A stretch of 64,000 nt of DNA, from the NCBI RefSeq assembly GCF_005403045.1, contig NZ_BJCL01000002.1, forward strand, positions 310,001 through 374,000, written 5' to 3'. The position numbers and the translations under genes are program-made. The notes beneath the pieces were generated by a model. The model ran no database searches. It was not told the origin of the DNA and saw nothing but the letters and a program-made list of their open reading frames with translations. The first letter of the stretch is position 1. Each line of letters opens with the position of its first letter. The stretch is from Pseudaquabacterium pictum (GTDB lineage Bacteria; Pseudomonadota; Gammaproteobacteria; Burkholderiales; Burkholderiaceae_C). Positions 38,481-46,623 of this stretch are shown piece by piece.

Positions 38481-38482
38481 CG

Positions 38483-39802
38483 ATGCCCACCCCCGCCCAA
38501 GCCGAGGCCCTGGCCACCCTGCTCGACACCCAGACGCCGCTGGTGGTGGTCGAGACGCATGAAGAGAAGCGCCTGGTCGCGCTGGCCGACGCGGTGGCCC
38601 GGCGCAGCCAGCGCGCGCTGTGGGCCTGGTCGGCCAGCAAGGGCCTGCGCGGCCTGCACGGCATGAAGCTGGCCCTGGTGGGCCAGGCGGTGCCCGTGCC
38701 GCCCGAGCTGGCACCCTGGTCCAGCCGCTTCGCGCTGGAGGCGATGACGCCGCAGCGGGTGCAGCAGATGTTGCGCGAGGAGATCAGCCGCCAGCGCCTG
38801 CGCGCCGGGCAGGACGTGACCGGCTGCGCCCGCACGCTGGACAGCCTGCAGCGCCACCTCGCAGGCCTGCCGGAATCGGCGGTGCGCCACCTGGCCCGGC
38901 TGGCGCTGGGCGATGGCGAGATCACCACCGCCGACCTGGCCCAGGTGCTGCAGGCCAAGCAGGCCTCGCTGGGCGCGGCCGAGCTGCTGGTCTTCGAGCA
39001 GCAGCTGCCCACCATGGACGAGGTGGCCGGCCTGCAGGCCCTGAAGCGCTGGCTGGCGCTGCGCCGCGCGCCGCTGCTCGACGGCACCGACACCGGCCTG
39101 CCACCGCCGCGCGGCGTGCTGCTGCTGGGCGTGCAGGGCGCCGGCAAGAGCCTGGCCGCCAAGGCCACGGCGGCGGCCTGGCAGCTGCCGCTGTTCCGCA
39201 TGGATTTCGGCGCGCTGTACGACAAGTTCCAGGGCGAGAGCGAGCGCAAGCTGCGCGAGGCCCTGCGCATGGCCGACAGCATGCAGCCCTGCGTGCTGTG
39301 GATGGACGAGATCGAGAAGGGCCTGGCCGGCACCCAGGGTGATGGCGACGGCACCGGTGCCGCCCGCCGCCTGCTGGGCACGCTGCTGACCTGGATGGCC
39401 GAGCGGCGCAGCCGCGTCTTCCTGGTGGCCACCGCCAACGACATCGAGGCCCTGCCGCCCGAGCTGCTGCGCAAGGGCCGCTTCGACGAGATCTTCTTCA
39501 TCGACCTGCCGGGCGAGGCCGCCCGCGCCGCGCTGCTGCGCATCCACCTGGGCAAGCTGAAGATCGTCTGCGGCGAGGCCGAGCTGCCGGCCCTGGTGGC
39601 GGCCAGCGCCGGCTTCTCGGGCGCCGAGGTGCAGGCCGCCGCGGTGGCCGCCCGCTACGAAGCCCTGGCCGCCGGCCGTGGCGCGGTGGCCGCCGACGTG
39701 CTGGCCGAGCTGCGCCGCACCCGGCCGCTGTCGGTGACACGGGCCGAGGCCCTGGCCGCGCTGCGCGCCTGGGGCGCCGAGCGCGCCGTGGCTGCCGATT
39801 GA
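38483..39802 (+). CDS. AAA family ATPase (Ycf46-like)
   Basis: 439 residues. An N-terminal helical region (about 1-175) is followed by one AAA module: Walker A GVQGAGKS at 216-223, Walker B CVLWMDEIEKGL, sensor 1 VATAND, and arginine-finger-like RKGRFDEIFFIDLP. The pattern resembles Ycf46 proteins, which in cyanobacteria affect CO2 uptake and photosynthesis; its role in proteobacteria is unknown to me. The start ATG follows a dispersed repeat and has no clear ribosome-binding site. An EamA permease gene follows after 1 bp, so the two are probably cotranscribed. Confidence 0.85.
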   Translation: MPTPAQAEALATLLDTQTPLVVVETHEEKRLVALADAVARRSQRALWAWSASKGLRGLHGMKLALVGQAVPVPPELAPWSSRFALEAMTPQRVQQMLREEISRQRLRAGQDVTGCARTLDSLQRHLAGLPESAVRHLARLALGDGEITTADLAQVLQAKQASLGAAELLVFEQQLPTMDEVAGLQALKRWLALRRAPLLDGTDTGLPPPRGVLLLGVQGAGKSLAAKATAAAWQLPLFRMDFGALYDKFQGESERKLREALRMADSMQPCVLWMDEIEKGLAGTQGDGDGTGAARRLLGTLLTWMAERRSRVFLVATANDIEALPPELLRKGRFDEIFFIDLPGEAARAALLRIHLGKLKIVCGEAELPALVAASAGFSGAEVQAAAVAARYEALAAGRGAVAADVLAELRRTRPLSVTRAEALAALRAWGAERAVAAD

Positions 39803-39803
39803 C

Positions 39804-40682
39804 ATGGTGGCCGCGCCCCACCTGCTGCGCACGGCTGCCCTCACCTGTCTGGCGTTGCTGGCCTTTGCCGGCAACAGCCTGCTGTGCCGGCTGGCCTTGA
39901 AGCACACCGCCATCGACCCCGCCAGCTTCACCAGCATGCGCCTGGCCTCGGGCGCGCTGGTGCTGGCGCTGCTGGTGGCCTGGCGCGGCCGCGGCCGGCC
40001 CGGCGCGGGCGCGCCCTGGGCGGCCGGCGACTGGACGGCGGCGCTGGCGCTGTTCGTCTATGCCGCGGGTTTCTCCTTCGCCTATGTCAGCCTGAGCGCG
40101 GCCACCGGGGCGCTGCTGCTGTTCGGCGTGGTGCAGACCACGATGATCGGCTGGGGCCTGTGGCGGGGTGAGCGGCTGCGGCCGCTGCAATGGTGGGGCC
40201 TGGCCGCCGCCAGCGCCGGCCTGGTGGCGCTGCTGCTGCCGGGGCTGGCCACGCCGTCGCTGTCGGCCGGGCTGCTGATGGGCAGCGCCGGCGTGGCCTG
40301 GGCGGTCTACACCCTGCGTGGCCGCACCGCGGGTGGTGATCCGACGGCGGTGACGGCCGGCAACTTCATTCGTGCCACGCCGATGGCGCTGGTGGTGAGC
40401 GCATTGCTGGCCGGCCAGGCGCGCTGGGATGGCGCTGGCCTGGGGCTGGCCATCGCCTCGGGCGCGCTGGCCTCGGGCGCCGGCTATGCGGTCTGGTACA
40501 CCGCGCTGCGTGGGCTGACCGCCACCCGCGCGGCCATCCTGCAACTGGCGGTGCCGGTGCTGGCCGCCGGCGGCGGCGTGGCCCTGTTGGGCGAACCGCT
40601 CACGCCGGCGCTGCTGGGCGCCTCGCTGGCGGTGCTGGGCGGGGTGCTGCTGGTGATCCTGGCGCGGGCACCGGCGCGCTGA
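39804..40682 (+). CDS. EamA/DMT family permease
   Basis: 292-residue inner-membrane protein with about ten hydrophobic helices arranged as two EamA repeats; FAGNSLLCRLALKHTAIDPASFT begins repeat one and ATPSLSAGLLMGSAGVAWAVYTLRGR begins repeat two. The conserved TATRAAILQLAVPVLAAGGGVALLGE ending of EamA domains is visible. Family members export amino acids, purines or sugars; the substrate cannot be assigned. It starts 1 bp after the AAA ATPase stop. A hairpin GGGGA-TGCGTG-TCCCC lies about 16 bp downstream but without a T-run. Confidence 0.87.
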   Translation: MVAAPHLLRTAALTCLALLAFAGNSLLCRLALKHTAIDPASFTSMRLASGALVLALLVAWRGRGRPGAGAPWAAGDWTAALALFVYAAGFSFAYVSLSAATGALLLFGVVQTTMIGWGLWRGERLRPLQWWGLAAASAGLVALLLPGLATPSLSAGLLMGSAGVAWAVYTLRGRTAGGDPTAVTAGNFIRATPMALVVSALLAGQARWDGAGLGLAIASGALASGAGYAVWYTALRGLTATRAAILQLAVPVLAAGGGVALLGEPLTPALLGASLAVLGGVLLVILARAPAR

Positions 40683-40800
40683 CACCATCATCCGAAGAGG
40701 GGATGCGTGTCCCCTGGATGCAGGCCGCCTCGGCGTTGCGGCGCAGTCCCTTCCTCCCCACACTCCATCAGCGGCCACATCGGACGCATGGAGCCACGAC

Positions 40801-41439
40801 ATGTCGCACACGTCTCTTCGGCACCTGGCCACCCTGGGCCTGGCCGCCATGGGTGGGCCGGTGCTGGCCAGTGTCATCACCTTCACTGGCGCGCTCGGCG
40901 ACAGCACCAACACGGCCCTGGTGGCGTCTGACCTGGGGGCGGCGCAGTTCACCGACGACGCGGCCGTGGCCAACAACGTGGCCCTGCACGCACTGCATCT
41001 GGCCGTGGGCGGCCAGGTCCGGATCGAGAGCACCGGCCACGCGCTGGGCGGCATCGACCCCTACGTCACGCTGTTCAGCGGCACCAACCCGGCCACGGCC
41101 ACCTGGCTGGACTCGAACTACCTGCAGGCCTTCAGCGTGGGCGGCGACTTCATGCTGGCCCCGGTGCTGACCGCAGGCGACTACCTGCTGGCCATCGGCG
41201 TCTTCGCCAACATGTCGGTGGCCGAGAACAGCGGCGGCGTCCTGTCCGATGGCTTCACCGGCCTGGGCGTGCCGCTGTACCTGGGCGACAGCCGCTATGC
41301 CCTGCGCATCACCTTGCCCGACACCGGCACCGTGCCCGAGCCGGGCAGCGCCGTGCTGGCCCTGACGGCGTGGCTGGCTGCCGCCGCAGCCCGCCGGCAC
41401 CGCCGCGCCCCTGCCCAGACCACCCAAGGAGACCGTTGA
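40801..41439 (+). CDS. PEP-CTERM sorting-domain exported protein
   Basis: 212 residues. A signal peptide (HLATLGLAAMGGPVLAS) leads a beta-rich domain of unknown function with an Asp/Gly pattern (GGIDPYVTLFSG). The C-terminus is a classic PEP-CTERM tripartite tail: VPEPG at 178-182, a hydrophobic helix SAVLALTAWLAAAAA and a basic end RRHRR, recognised by exosortase. The tail here is followed by an extra hydrophilic APAQTTQGDR. PEP-CTERM proteins are typical of exopolysaccharide-forming Gram-negatives; exosortase must be elsewhere in the genome. The stop overlaps the next gene's ATG. Confidence 0.85.
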   Translation: MSHTSLRHLATLGLAAMGGPVLASVITFTGALGDSTNTALVASDLGAAQFTDDAAVANNVALHALHLAVGGQVRIESTGHALGGIDPYVTLFSGTNPATATWLDSNYLQAFSVGGDFMLAPVLTAGDYLLAIGVFANMSVAENSGGVLSDGFTGLGVPLYLGDSRYALRITLPDTGTVPEPGSAVLALTAWLAAAAARRHRRAPAQTTQGDR

Positions 41440-41951
41440 TGACACAGCACCGCTTCCCCATCCGATGCCTGCGGGCCGCGCTCGCCGTGGCCGCAGCCAG
41501 CCTGCTGGGCGCGCTGCCCGCGCAGGCACAGACCCGCGCCGCCCTGGTGCAGTCGATCGACGAACCAGGCCGCAGCCCCTTCCAGGAAACCCTGTCCGAC
41601 CTGGGCTGCCGCACCACCACGGTGTGCAGCTTCAACTTCAGCACGGTGCCGGCAGGCAAGCGCCTGGTGGTCACCCACATCGCCGGTTATGTGGACACTG
41701 GCGCCGGCACCCTGCCCAACGGCTTCTTCCAGTCCAGCTTCGGCGGCTCGGGCTATGCCACCCTGCCGTTCACCGGCGTGCGCGGGCCCAGCAGCGCCCT
41801 GGGCGTGCGCATCTTCATCAACCACGATGTGCTGGCCTTCTTCGGCCCTGGCGAAAGTCCGCGTGGCGTGTACCACGTCAACGGCTCGGGCGACACGATG
41901 TCGGGTGGCGCGCTGATGATGGTGACGGGCTACTACGTCAACCTGCCCTGA
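41439..41951 (+). CDS. Secreted protein of unknown function
   Basis: 170 residues; function not recognised. The N-terminus [26 protein letters not shown] is a clear signal peptide with an AQA cleavage site. The mature part of about 140 residues appears beta-rich and has two close cysteines ([10 protein letters not shown]) that may form a disulfide. The start at 41439 shares its A with the TGA of the PEP-CTERM gene and has AAGGAG upstream. The two genes are thus probably cotranscribed and may act together at the cell surface. The end overlaps convergent dusC by 14 bp. Confidence 0.75.
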   Translation: MTQHRFPIRCLRAALAVAAASLLGALPAQAQTRAALVQSIDEPGRSPFQETLSDLGCRTTTVCSFNFSTVPAGKRLVVTHIAGYVDTGAGTLPNGFFQSSFGGSGYATLPFTGVRGPSSALGVRIFINHDVLAFFGPGESPRGVYHVNGSGDTMSGGALMMVTGYYVNLP

Positions 41952-42900
41952 CCGGCGCCGCCGGCCCGAACAGCGCCGCCTGCACCGCGGCAGGGTCGGT
42001 GATCGGTCGCACGGTGTCGAAGGCGGCCTGGGCCTCGGGGTAGCGGCGGCGCAGCAGGTTCAGCCACTGCTTGAGCCGCCCGGCGCGGTGGCGCGGTGCG
42101 GCCTGCAGGGCCACCAGATCCCAGAACCGGGCCAGCCCGGGCAGCAGCTCGGCCCAGGTCACCAGGTGCGGCGGTGCGCCGTCGGCCGCACGCAGGGCCC
42201 AGGCCAGGCCGGGGTCGGCCACCTGGCCGCGGCCCAGCATCAGGCCGTGGCAGCCGGATTCGGCCCGCGCACGCTGGGCATCGGCCACCGTCCAGATCTC
42301 GCCGTTGGCAATGACCGGGATGGCCACGGCCGCGCGGATGTCGGCCACCTTGTGCCAGAAGGCCGGCGGCCGGTAGCCCTGCAGCTTGGTGCGGGCATGC
42401 ACCACCAGTTCACCCGCGCCGCCGGCGGCCAGGGCCTGGGCGGCGTCGATGCGGCCGTCGTCGTCGCGGTGGCCCAGGCGCATCTTGGCCGACACCGGCA
42501 GGTGCGCCGGCACCGCCCGCCGCACCGCGGCCAGGATGTCATGCAGCAGGTCGGGCTCGTCCAGCAGCACCGCGCCGCCGCGGTGGCGGTTCACCGTCTT
42601 GGCCGGGCAGCCGAAGTTCAGGTCGATGCCCTCGGCACCCAGCTCGGCCAGGCGGGCGGCGTTGTCGGCCAGGCAGGCCGGGTCGCTGCCGAGCAGCTGG
42701 GCCCGCACCGGCGTGCCGGCACGGGTGCGGCTGCCGTGGCGCAGCTCGGGCATCACCCGGGTGAACACCTTCTCGGGCAGCAGCTGGTCGGTGATGCGGA
42801 TGAACTCGGTGACGCAGCGGTCGATGCCGCCCACCGCCGTCAGCACCTCGCGCAGCGGATGGTCGAGCAGGCCCTCCATGGGCGCGAGCAGGATGGTCAT
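41938..42900 (-). CDS. dusC: tRNA-dihydrouridine synthase (DusC)
   Basis: 320-residue FMN-dependent enzyme reducing a uridine of tRNA (U16 in E. coli DusC). The opening [17 protein letters not shown], the motif [21 protein letters not shown] with the catalytic Cys, [11 protein letters not shown] and VIANGEIWT are all visible. The start at ATG 42900 gives the family N-terminus; the longer frame upstream is in the azlD region. The [11 protein letters not shown] variant (rather than the DusA/DusB form) supports the DusC branch. Confidence 0.92.
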   Translation of the reverse strand: MTILLAPMEGLLDHPLREVLTAVGGIDRCVTEFIRITDQLLPEKVFTRVMPELRHGSRTRAGTPVRAQLLGSDPACLADNAARLAELGAEGIDLNFGCPAKTVNRHRGGAVLLDEPDLLHDILAAVRRAVPAHLPVSAKMRLGHRDDDGRIDAAQALAAGGAGELVVHARTKLQGYRPPAFWHKVADIRAAVAIPVIANGEIWTVADAQRARAESGCHGLMLGRGQVADPGLAWALRAADGAPPHLVTWAELLPGLARFWDLVALQAAPRHRAGRLKQWLNLLRRRYPEAQAAFDTVRPITDPAAVQAALFGPAAPVRAG

Positions 42901-42934
42901 GGGGCGCGCAGTGTCGCTGGTCGGCAGCCGCCGG

Positions 42935-43288
42935 TCATGGCCGCAGCGGCCCTGCCAGCAGGAAGGTGCCGATGCCCGCCAGCAAGCCCCACAGGGTGCT
43001 GCGGGTGGCCCGCACCACCGCCACCAGCACCAGCGCCGACAGCAGCCGTGCATCGGTGGCCACGGCCCAGAGCGGCTGCGGCTGCTGCCAGGCGGCGGGC
43101 AGCTGGCGCGTCACCTCGGGCACGGTGATGGCCAGCAGCGCCACCAGCGGTGCGTGGCGCAGCGCCTGCTCCACCCGGCCGCGCGGCTGCCAGCGCCGCG
43201 GCAACAGCACGAAGAAGCTGCGCGCGCCCAGCGTCACCAGCGCCAGCAGGCCGATCAGCAGCCACAGTTCGAGCGGGCTGTAGTGCAT
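42935..43288 (-). CDS. azlD: AzlD-type branched-chain amino acid transport small subunit
   Basis: 117-residue membrane protein with four predicted helices. The family pattern [30 protein letters not shown] is visible (Arg-Pro rich cytoplasmic loop, then PLVALLA). With AzlC it forms a small exporter for branched-chain amino acids or analogues. It lies 3 bp after azlC and 34 bp before dusC. Confidence 0.9.
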   Translation of the reverse strand: MHYSPLELWLLIGLLALVTLGARSFFVLLPRRWQPRGRVEQALRHAPLVALLAITVPEVTRQLPAAWQQPQPLWAVATDARLLSALVLVAVVRATRSTLWGLLAGIGTFLLAGPLRP

Positions 43289-43291
43289 GGG

Positions 43292-44026
43292 TCAGCCAGC
43301 CTGCTCCGGCTGCGCCTGTGGTGCCGCCGGCGGGCGGGGCGACATCCACAGCGCCGCCGCCACGCCAGCCAGCACCGCGGCAAAGGTGCCCAGGCGGTGC
43401 GGCCAATCGGCGGCCGCCACGGCCACCGCCACGCTGGCCACGGCGGCCGACCAGGCGGGCCGCCCCTGCAGCATCGGCACCGCAAAGGCCAGCAAGGCGA
43501 GCACGGCCAGGAAGCCCAGCTCCGGCCCCAGCGGCAGCAACGACGCCAGCGCGATGCCCAGCACCGAACTGCCACACCACACCGCTGCGGTCACCAGGTT
43601 GGCGCCGTTCAGCAGGGCCACGCGCTGCACCAGCGTCCCGCGGGCCTGGGCCTGCATCAGCACGGCCAGCGGCCCGTCGATGGTGAGGAAGCAGGTGCCC
43701 AGCCGCAGCGGCAGCGGTACCCGCGCCAGGTGGCGCGACAGCACCGCGCTGTAGACCACGAAGCGCAGGCCGGCCAGCGCGGCGGCCAGCACCATGGTCA
43801 GCACCGCGGTGCCGGTGGCCATCAGCGGCAGCACCGCCAGCTGCGAGGTGCCAGAGTAGACGATGAAGGTCATGCCCAGCGATGTCGCCAGCGCCAGGCC
43901 CAGCTTGACCATGGCCACGCCGGTGACCACGCCCCACACCGCCACGGCCGGCAGGCTGGGCAGCGCCGCCCGCGCGCCCGCCGCCAAGGCGGCGCGGCGG
44001 GCCGGATGCCGGCGCCGGCGGCTCAC
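43292..44026 (-). CDS. azlC: AzlC-type branched-chain amino acid permease large subunit
   Basis: 244-residue inner-membrane protein. AzlC/YgaZ signatures are visible: VVTGVAMVKLGLALATSLGMTFIVYSGTSQLA (core SGTSQLA) and LAGLRFVVYSAVLSRHLAR, followed by FLTIDGPLAV. The ATG overlaps the stop of the metallo-hydrolase gene by 4 bp. The two proteins may be made together, with the exporter possibly handling a product linked to the periplasmic hydrolase; this is inference from the operon only. Confidence 0.9.
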   Translation of the reverse strand: MSRRRRHPARRAALAAGARAALPSLPAVAVWGVVTGVAMVKLGLALATSLGMTFIVYSGTSQLAVLPLMATGTAVLTMVLAAALAGLRFVVYSAVLSRHLARVPLPLRLGTCFLTIDGPLAVLMQAQARGTLVQRVALLNGANLVTAAVWCGSSVLGIALASLLPLGPELGFLAVLALLAFAVPMLQGRPAWSAAVASVAVAVAAADWPHRLGTFAAVLAGVAAALWMSPRPPAAPQAQPEQAG

Positions 44027-44817
44027 CGCGCAGCCGCGGGGAAGGCAGGCAGCTTGTCGATGTCGCGCGGGTCGTGCTGGATGATCACCGTCGCCTTCAG
44101 GTTCTTCTGGATCTCCTGCATGCGCTGGATCGAGGCCAGGGTCTGCGCCCGGTCGACATTGAAGCCGGGCACGCCGAAGCCGGTGTAGTTCTCGATGAAG
44201 TGCACCGCATCGCCGCTCAGCAGCACCGGCCCCATCTCCTTGAGGCGCACCAGCAGGATGCTGTGGCCGGGCGTGTGGCCGGGCGCGCGCAGCACCACCA
44301 CGCTGCCGTCGCCGTACACGTCCTTGTCACCGGTCAGCGGCTCGACCTTGCGCTTCTCGGCGATCCACTCGGCAAAGCCCTTGACGTTGGCACCGGCCAT
44401 CGGCGGGGTGGCGGTGATGCCGTCCCAGTCGCCCTTGCCGATCAGCAGCGTGGCGTTCTTCAGCACCGCCAGCTGGCCGGTGTGGTCGGCATGGAAGTGG
44501 CTGATGCCCACATGCTTCACATCATCGGGGTTGACGTTGGCCTGCCTCAGCAGGTCGGCCAGCGGCTTGTTGGTGGCGTTCGGCGTCGAGCCCGGCAGGA
44601 AGCCGGTGTCCCAGACCATCACGTCGCTGCCGCGTCGGATCAGGTAGCAGCTGAAGGTGAAGGGCCTGCTCGTCTCGGTGTAGGCGAAGGTGTCGGTGAA
44701 GCGCCGCGGGTCGTTGGTGCCGCTGCCGCAATCCAGCCGGGTCAGCGTGACTTCCTGCGCGACCGATGCGAACGACAGCAGCAACGCGCCCATTGGCAAC
44801 CAATGTCGGAAGGGCAT
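44023..44817 (-). CDS. Exported metallo-beta-lactamase-fold hydrolase (AHL-lactonase-like family)
   Basis: 264 residues from ATG 44817. The signal peptide LPMGALLLSFASVAQE suggests a periplasmic enzyme. The di-zinc motif HFHADH gives His107, His109, Asp111 and His112; further ligands are in PGHTPGHS (His) and SGDAVH (Asp), and the C-terminal His is in IIQHDPRD. The pattern, including CYLIRRGSDVMVWDTGF, matches proteins commonly labelled N-acyl-homoserine lactonase family. Real lactonase activity cannot be read from sequence. It is the first gene of the operon with azlC and azlD and is divergent from the RIO kinase gene. Confidence 0.8.
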   Translation of the reverse strand: MPFRHWLPMGALLLSFASVAQEVTLTRLDCGSGTNDPRRFTDTFAYTETSRPFTFSCYLIRRGSDVMVWDTGFLPGSTPNATNKPLADLLRQANVNPDDVKHVGISHFHADHTGQLAVLKNATLLIGKGDWDGITATPPMAGANVKGFAEWIAEKRKVEPLTGDKDVYGDGSVVVLRAPGHTPGHSILLVRLKEMGPVLLSGDAVHFIENYTGFGVPGFNVDRAQTLASIQRMQEIQKNLKATVIIQHDPRDIDKLPAFPAAAR

Positions 44818-44914
44818 GGCTTCTCCTCGTGGTGGGTGGACAAGGCACCGATGCTGCCTCATTCCCGCGCCTGGTGCCCAGCGGGCACCCGGGACTGCCG
44901 CCAGGCCGGCCGGC

Positions 44915-44920
44915 GACAAT
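44915..44920 (+). promoter_or_regulatory. Leaderless-type -10 box before the RIO kinase gene
   Basis: GACAAT (4/6 to TATAAT) ends 6 nt before the ATG at 44927. There is no purine-rich ribosome-binding site. Part of the recurrent pattern in the findings. Confidence 0.4.
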
Positions 44921-44926
44921 GCCGCG

Positions 44927-45775
44927 ATGAAAACCCCCTCGCGGCTGCAGCCGCTGCTGGACGAAGGCCTGATCGACAGCGTGCAGCGCCAGCTGATGAG
45001 CGGCAAAGAGGCGATGGTCTTCGTGGTGCAAAGCGGCGGCGAGACGGTGTGCGCCAAGGTCTACAAGGAAGCCACCCACCGCAGCTTCCGCCAGGCGGTG
45101 GACTACACCGAGAACCGCAAGACCAAGAACAGCCGCCAGGCCCGCGCCATGGCCAAGGGCACCAAGTTCGGCCGCCAGGCGATGGAGGCCGCCTGGCAGA
45201 GCGCCGAGGTGGATGCGCTCTACCGCCTGGCCGCCGCCGGCGTGCGGGTGCCGCGGCCGATCAATTTCCATGAAGGCGTGCTGCTGATGGAGCTGGTGTG
45301 CGATGCCGCCGGCGATGCCGCGCCGCGCCTGAACGACATGGCCTTCACGCCCGACGAGGCCCGCGCCCACCATGCCACCCTGGTGCGCGAGGTGGTGCGC
45401 ATGCTGGCCGCCGGCGTGGTGCATGGCGACCTGAGCGAGTTCAACATCCTGGTCGGCGCCGACGGCCCGGTGATCATCGACCTGCCGCAGGCGGTGGATG
45501 CCGCCGGCAACAACCACGCCAGCGCGATGCTCGAGCGCGACGTGGCCAACCTGCGGCACTACTTCGGCCGCTTTGCGCCCGAGCTGCTGGCCACCGACTA
45601 CGGCCGCGAGATCTGGGCGCTGTACGAGAAGGGCCTGCTGCAGCCGGACAGCCCGCTGACCGGCCACTTCGCCGCGCCGAAGACACCCGTGAACCTGGGC
45701 GACGTGCTGGCCGTCATCGACGATGCCAAGGCCGAGGAAGCCGCCCGCCAACTGAGGATGCAGACCCCGCGATGA
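44927..45775 (+). CDS. RIO1-family serine protein kinase-like protein
   Basis: 282-residue atypical kinase. ATP-contacting lysines lie in SGKEAMVFVVQSGGE and CAKVYKEATHRSFRQAVDY. The catalytic loop is VVHGDLSEFNILVG (Asp and Asn) and the metal-binding Asp is in VIIDLPQAVD, a RIO-type variant of DFG. RIO1 proteins act in ribosome assembly in archaea and eukaryotes; the bacterial RioA/YrrC-like members are little known. It begins an operon with a DUF1415 gene (4-bp overlap) and a Cys-rich mini-protein gene. Confidence 0.9.
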   Translation: MKTPSRLQPLLDEGLIDSVQRQLMSGKEAMVFVVQSGGETVCAKVYKEATHRSFRQAVDYTENRKTKNSRQARAMAKGTKFGRQAMEAAWQSAEVDALYRLAAAGVRVPRPINFHEGVLLMELVCDAAGDAAPRLNDMAFTPDEARAHHATLVREVVRMLAAGVVHGDLSEFNILVGADGPVIIDLPQAVDAAGNNHASAMLERDVANLRHYFGRFAPELLATDYGREIWALYEKGLLQPDSPLTGHFAAPKTPVNLGDVLAVIDDAKAEEAARQLRMQTPR

Positions 45776-46365
45776 CCCCCGACGACCAAACCCGCGTGCT
45801 GGCCGAGACCCGTGCCTGGGTCGACCGTGCCGTGATCGGCCTGAACCTGTGCCCGTTCGCCAAGGCGCCGCAGGTCAAGGGCCTGGTGCGCTACGTGGTG
45901 AGCACCGCCACCGACCCCGCCGCCCTGCTGGCCGACCTGATCACCGAACTGGAGCGCCTGGCAGAAGCCAAGCCCGACAAGCTGGAGACCACGCTGCTGA
46001 TCCACCCGCTGGTGCTGACCGACTTTGCCGACTACAACGACTTCACCGCCGTGGCCGAAGACACCGTGGCCGAGCTGGACCTGGAAGGCGTGCTGCAGGT
46101 GGCCAGCTTCCACCCGCAGTACCAGTTCGACGGCACCGAGGTGGACGACGTGACCAACGCCACCAACCGCTCGCCCTACCCCACCCTGCACCTGATCCGC
46201 GAAGACAGCATCGACAAGGCCGTCGAGGCCTTCCCCGAGGCCGAGCAGATCTACGAGGTGAACATGGCCACGATGGAACGTCTGGGATCGGCCGGCTGGG
46301 CGGCACTGCAGCAGCAATGCCGCGATGATGCGGGCCCTTCCAACGCCCCGGAGACACCGGCATGA
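45772..46365 (+). CDS. DUF1415 family protein
   Basis: 197 residues, soluble, no signal. The DUF1415 pattern is visible: VDRAVIGLNLCPFAKAPQVKGLVRYVVS at the start (key LNLCPFAK), then HPLVLTDFADYNDF and FHPQYQFDGTEVDDVTNATNRSPYPTLHLIREDSI (key FHPQYQF, NRSPYP). Function is unknown. It overlaps the RIO kinase stop and the next gene's ATG by 4 bp each, so the three products are likely made in a fixed ratio. Confidence 0.9.
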   Translation: MTPDDQTRVLAETRAWVDRAVIGLNLCPFAKAPQVKGLVRYVVSTATDPAALLADLITELERLAEAKPDKLETTLLIHPLVLTDFADYNDFTAVAEDTVAELDLEGVLQVASFHPQYQFDGTEVDDVTNATNRSPYPTLHLIREDSIDKAVEAFPEAEQIYEVNMATMERLGSAGWAALQQQCRDDAGPSNAPETPA

Positions 46366-46550
46366 ACGACGACCCGCGCTGCTGCGGCACCGGCACCTGC
46401 ATCATCAACGCCGACGGCCAGTGCTGGTGCGGCCAGCAATGGGATGGCGAGAAGATGTGCCGGCCGCCGCTGCAGGCCTTCACCGCGGCGTCGGCACCGT
46501 CCACACCGGCCGCCGCCCCGGCCAGCCCGCCACCACCACCCGCGGACTGA
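46362..46550 (+). CDS. Cysteine-rich mini-protein of unknown function
   Basis: 62 residues. The first 33 residues contain six cysteines in the pattern CC-x4-C-x7-C-x-C-x9-C (RCCGTGTCIINADGQCWCGQ...MC), suitable for metal binding or disulfides; the last 25 are Pro/Ala low-complexity. The ATG overlaps the DUF1415 stop (ATGA), arguing that it is translated. Function not known; a similar short protein near this gene pair in other Burkholderiales is my recollection, not checked. Confidence 0.7.
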   Translation: MNDDPRCCGTGTCIINADGQCWCGQQWDGEKMCRPPLQAFTAASAPSTPAAAPASPPPPPAD

Positions 46551-46623
46551 CGCCCAGGCGACGGCCGTGCGCGCAGCTGGCGCTAACCTCGCGCCAGCAC
46601 CCCAACGCGCCCGGAGACCCGCC

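Noticed and set aside
40701-40730. A sigma-54 promoter for the PEP-CTERM gene
   Set aside because: I looked because such genes are often RpoN-controlled, but no GG-N10-GC arrangement with a TGGCAC-like -24 occurs in 40683-40800.
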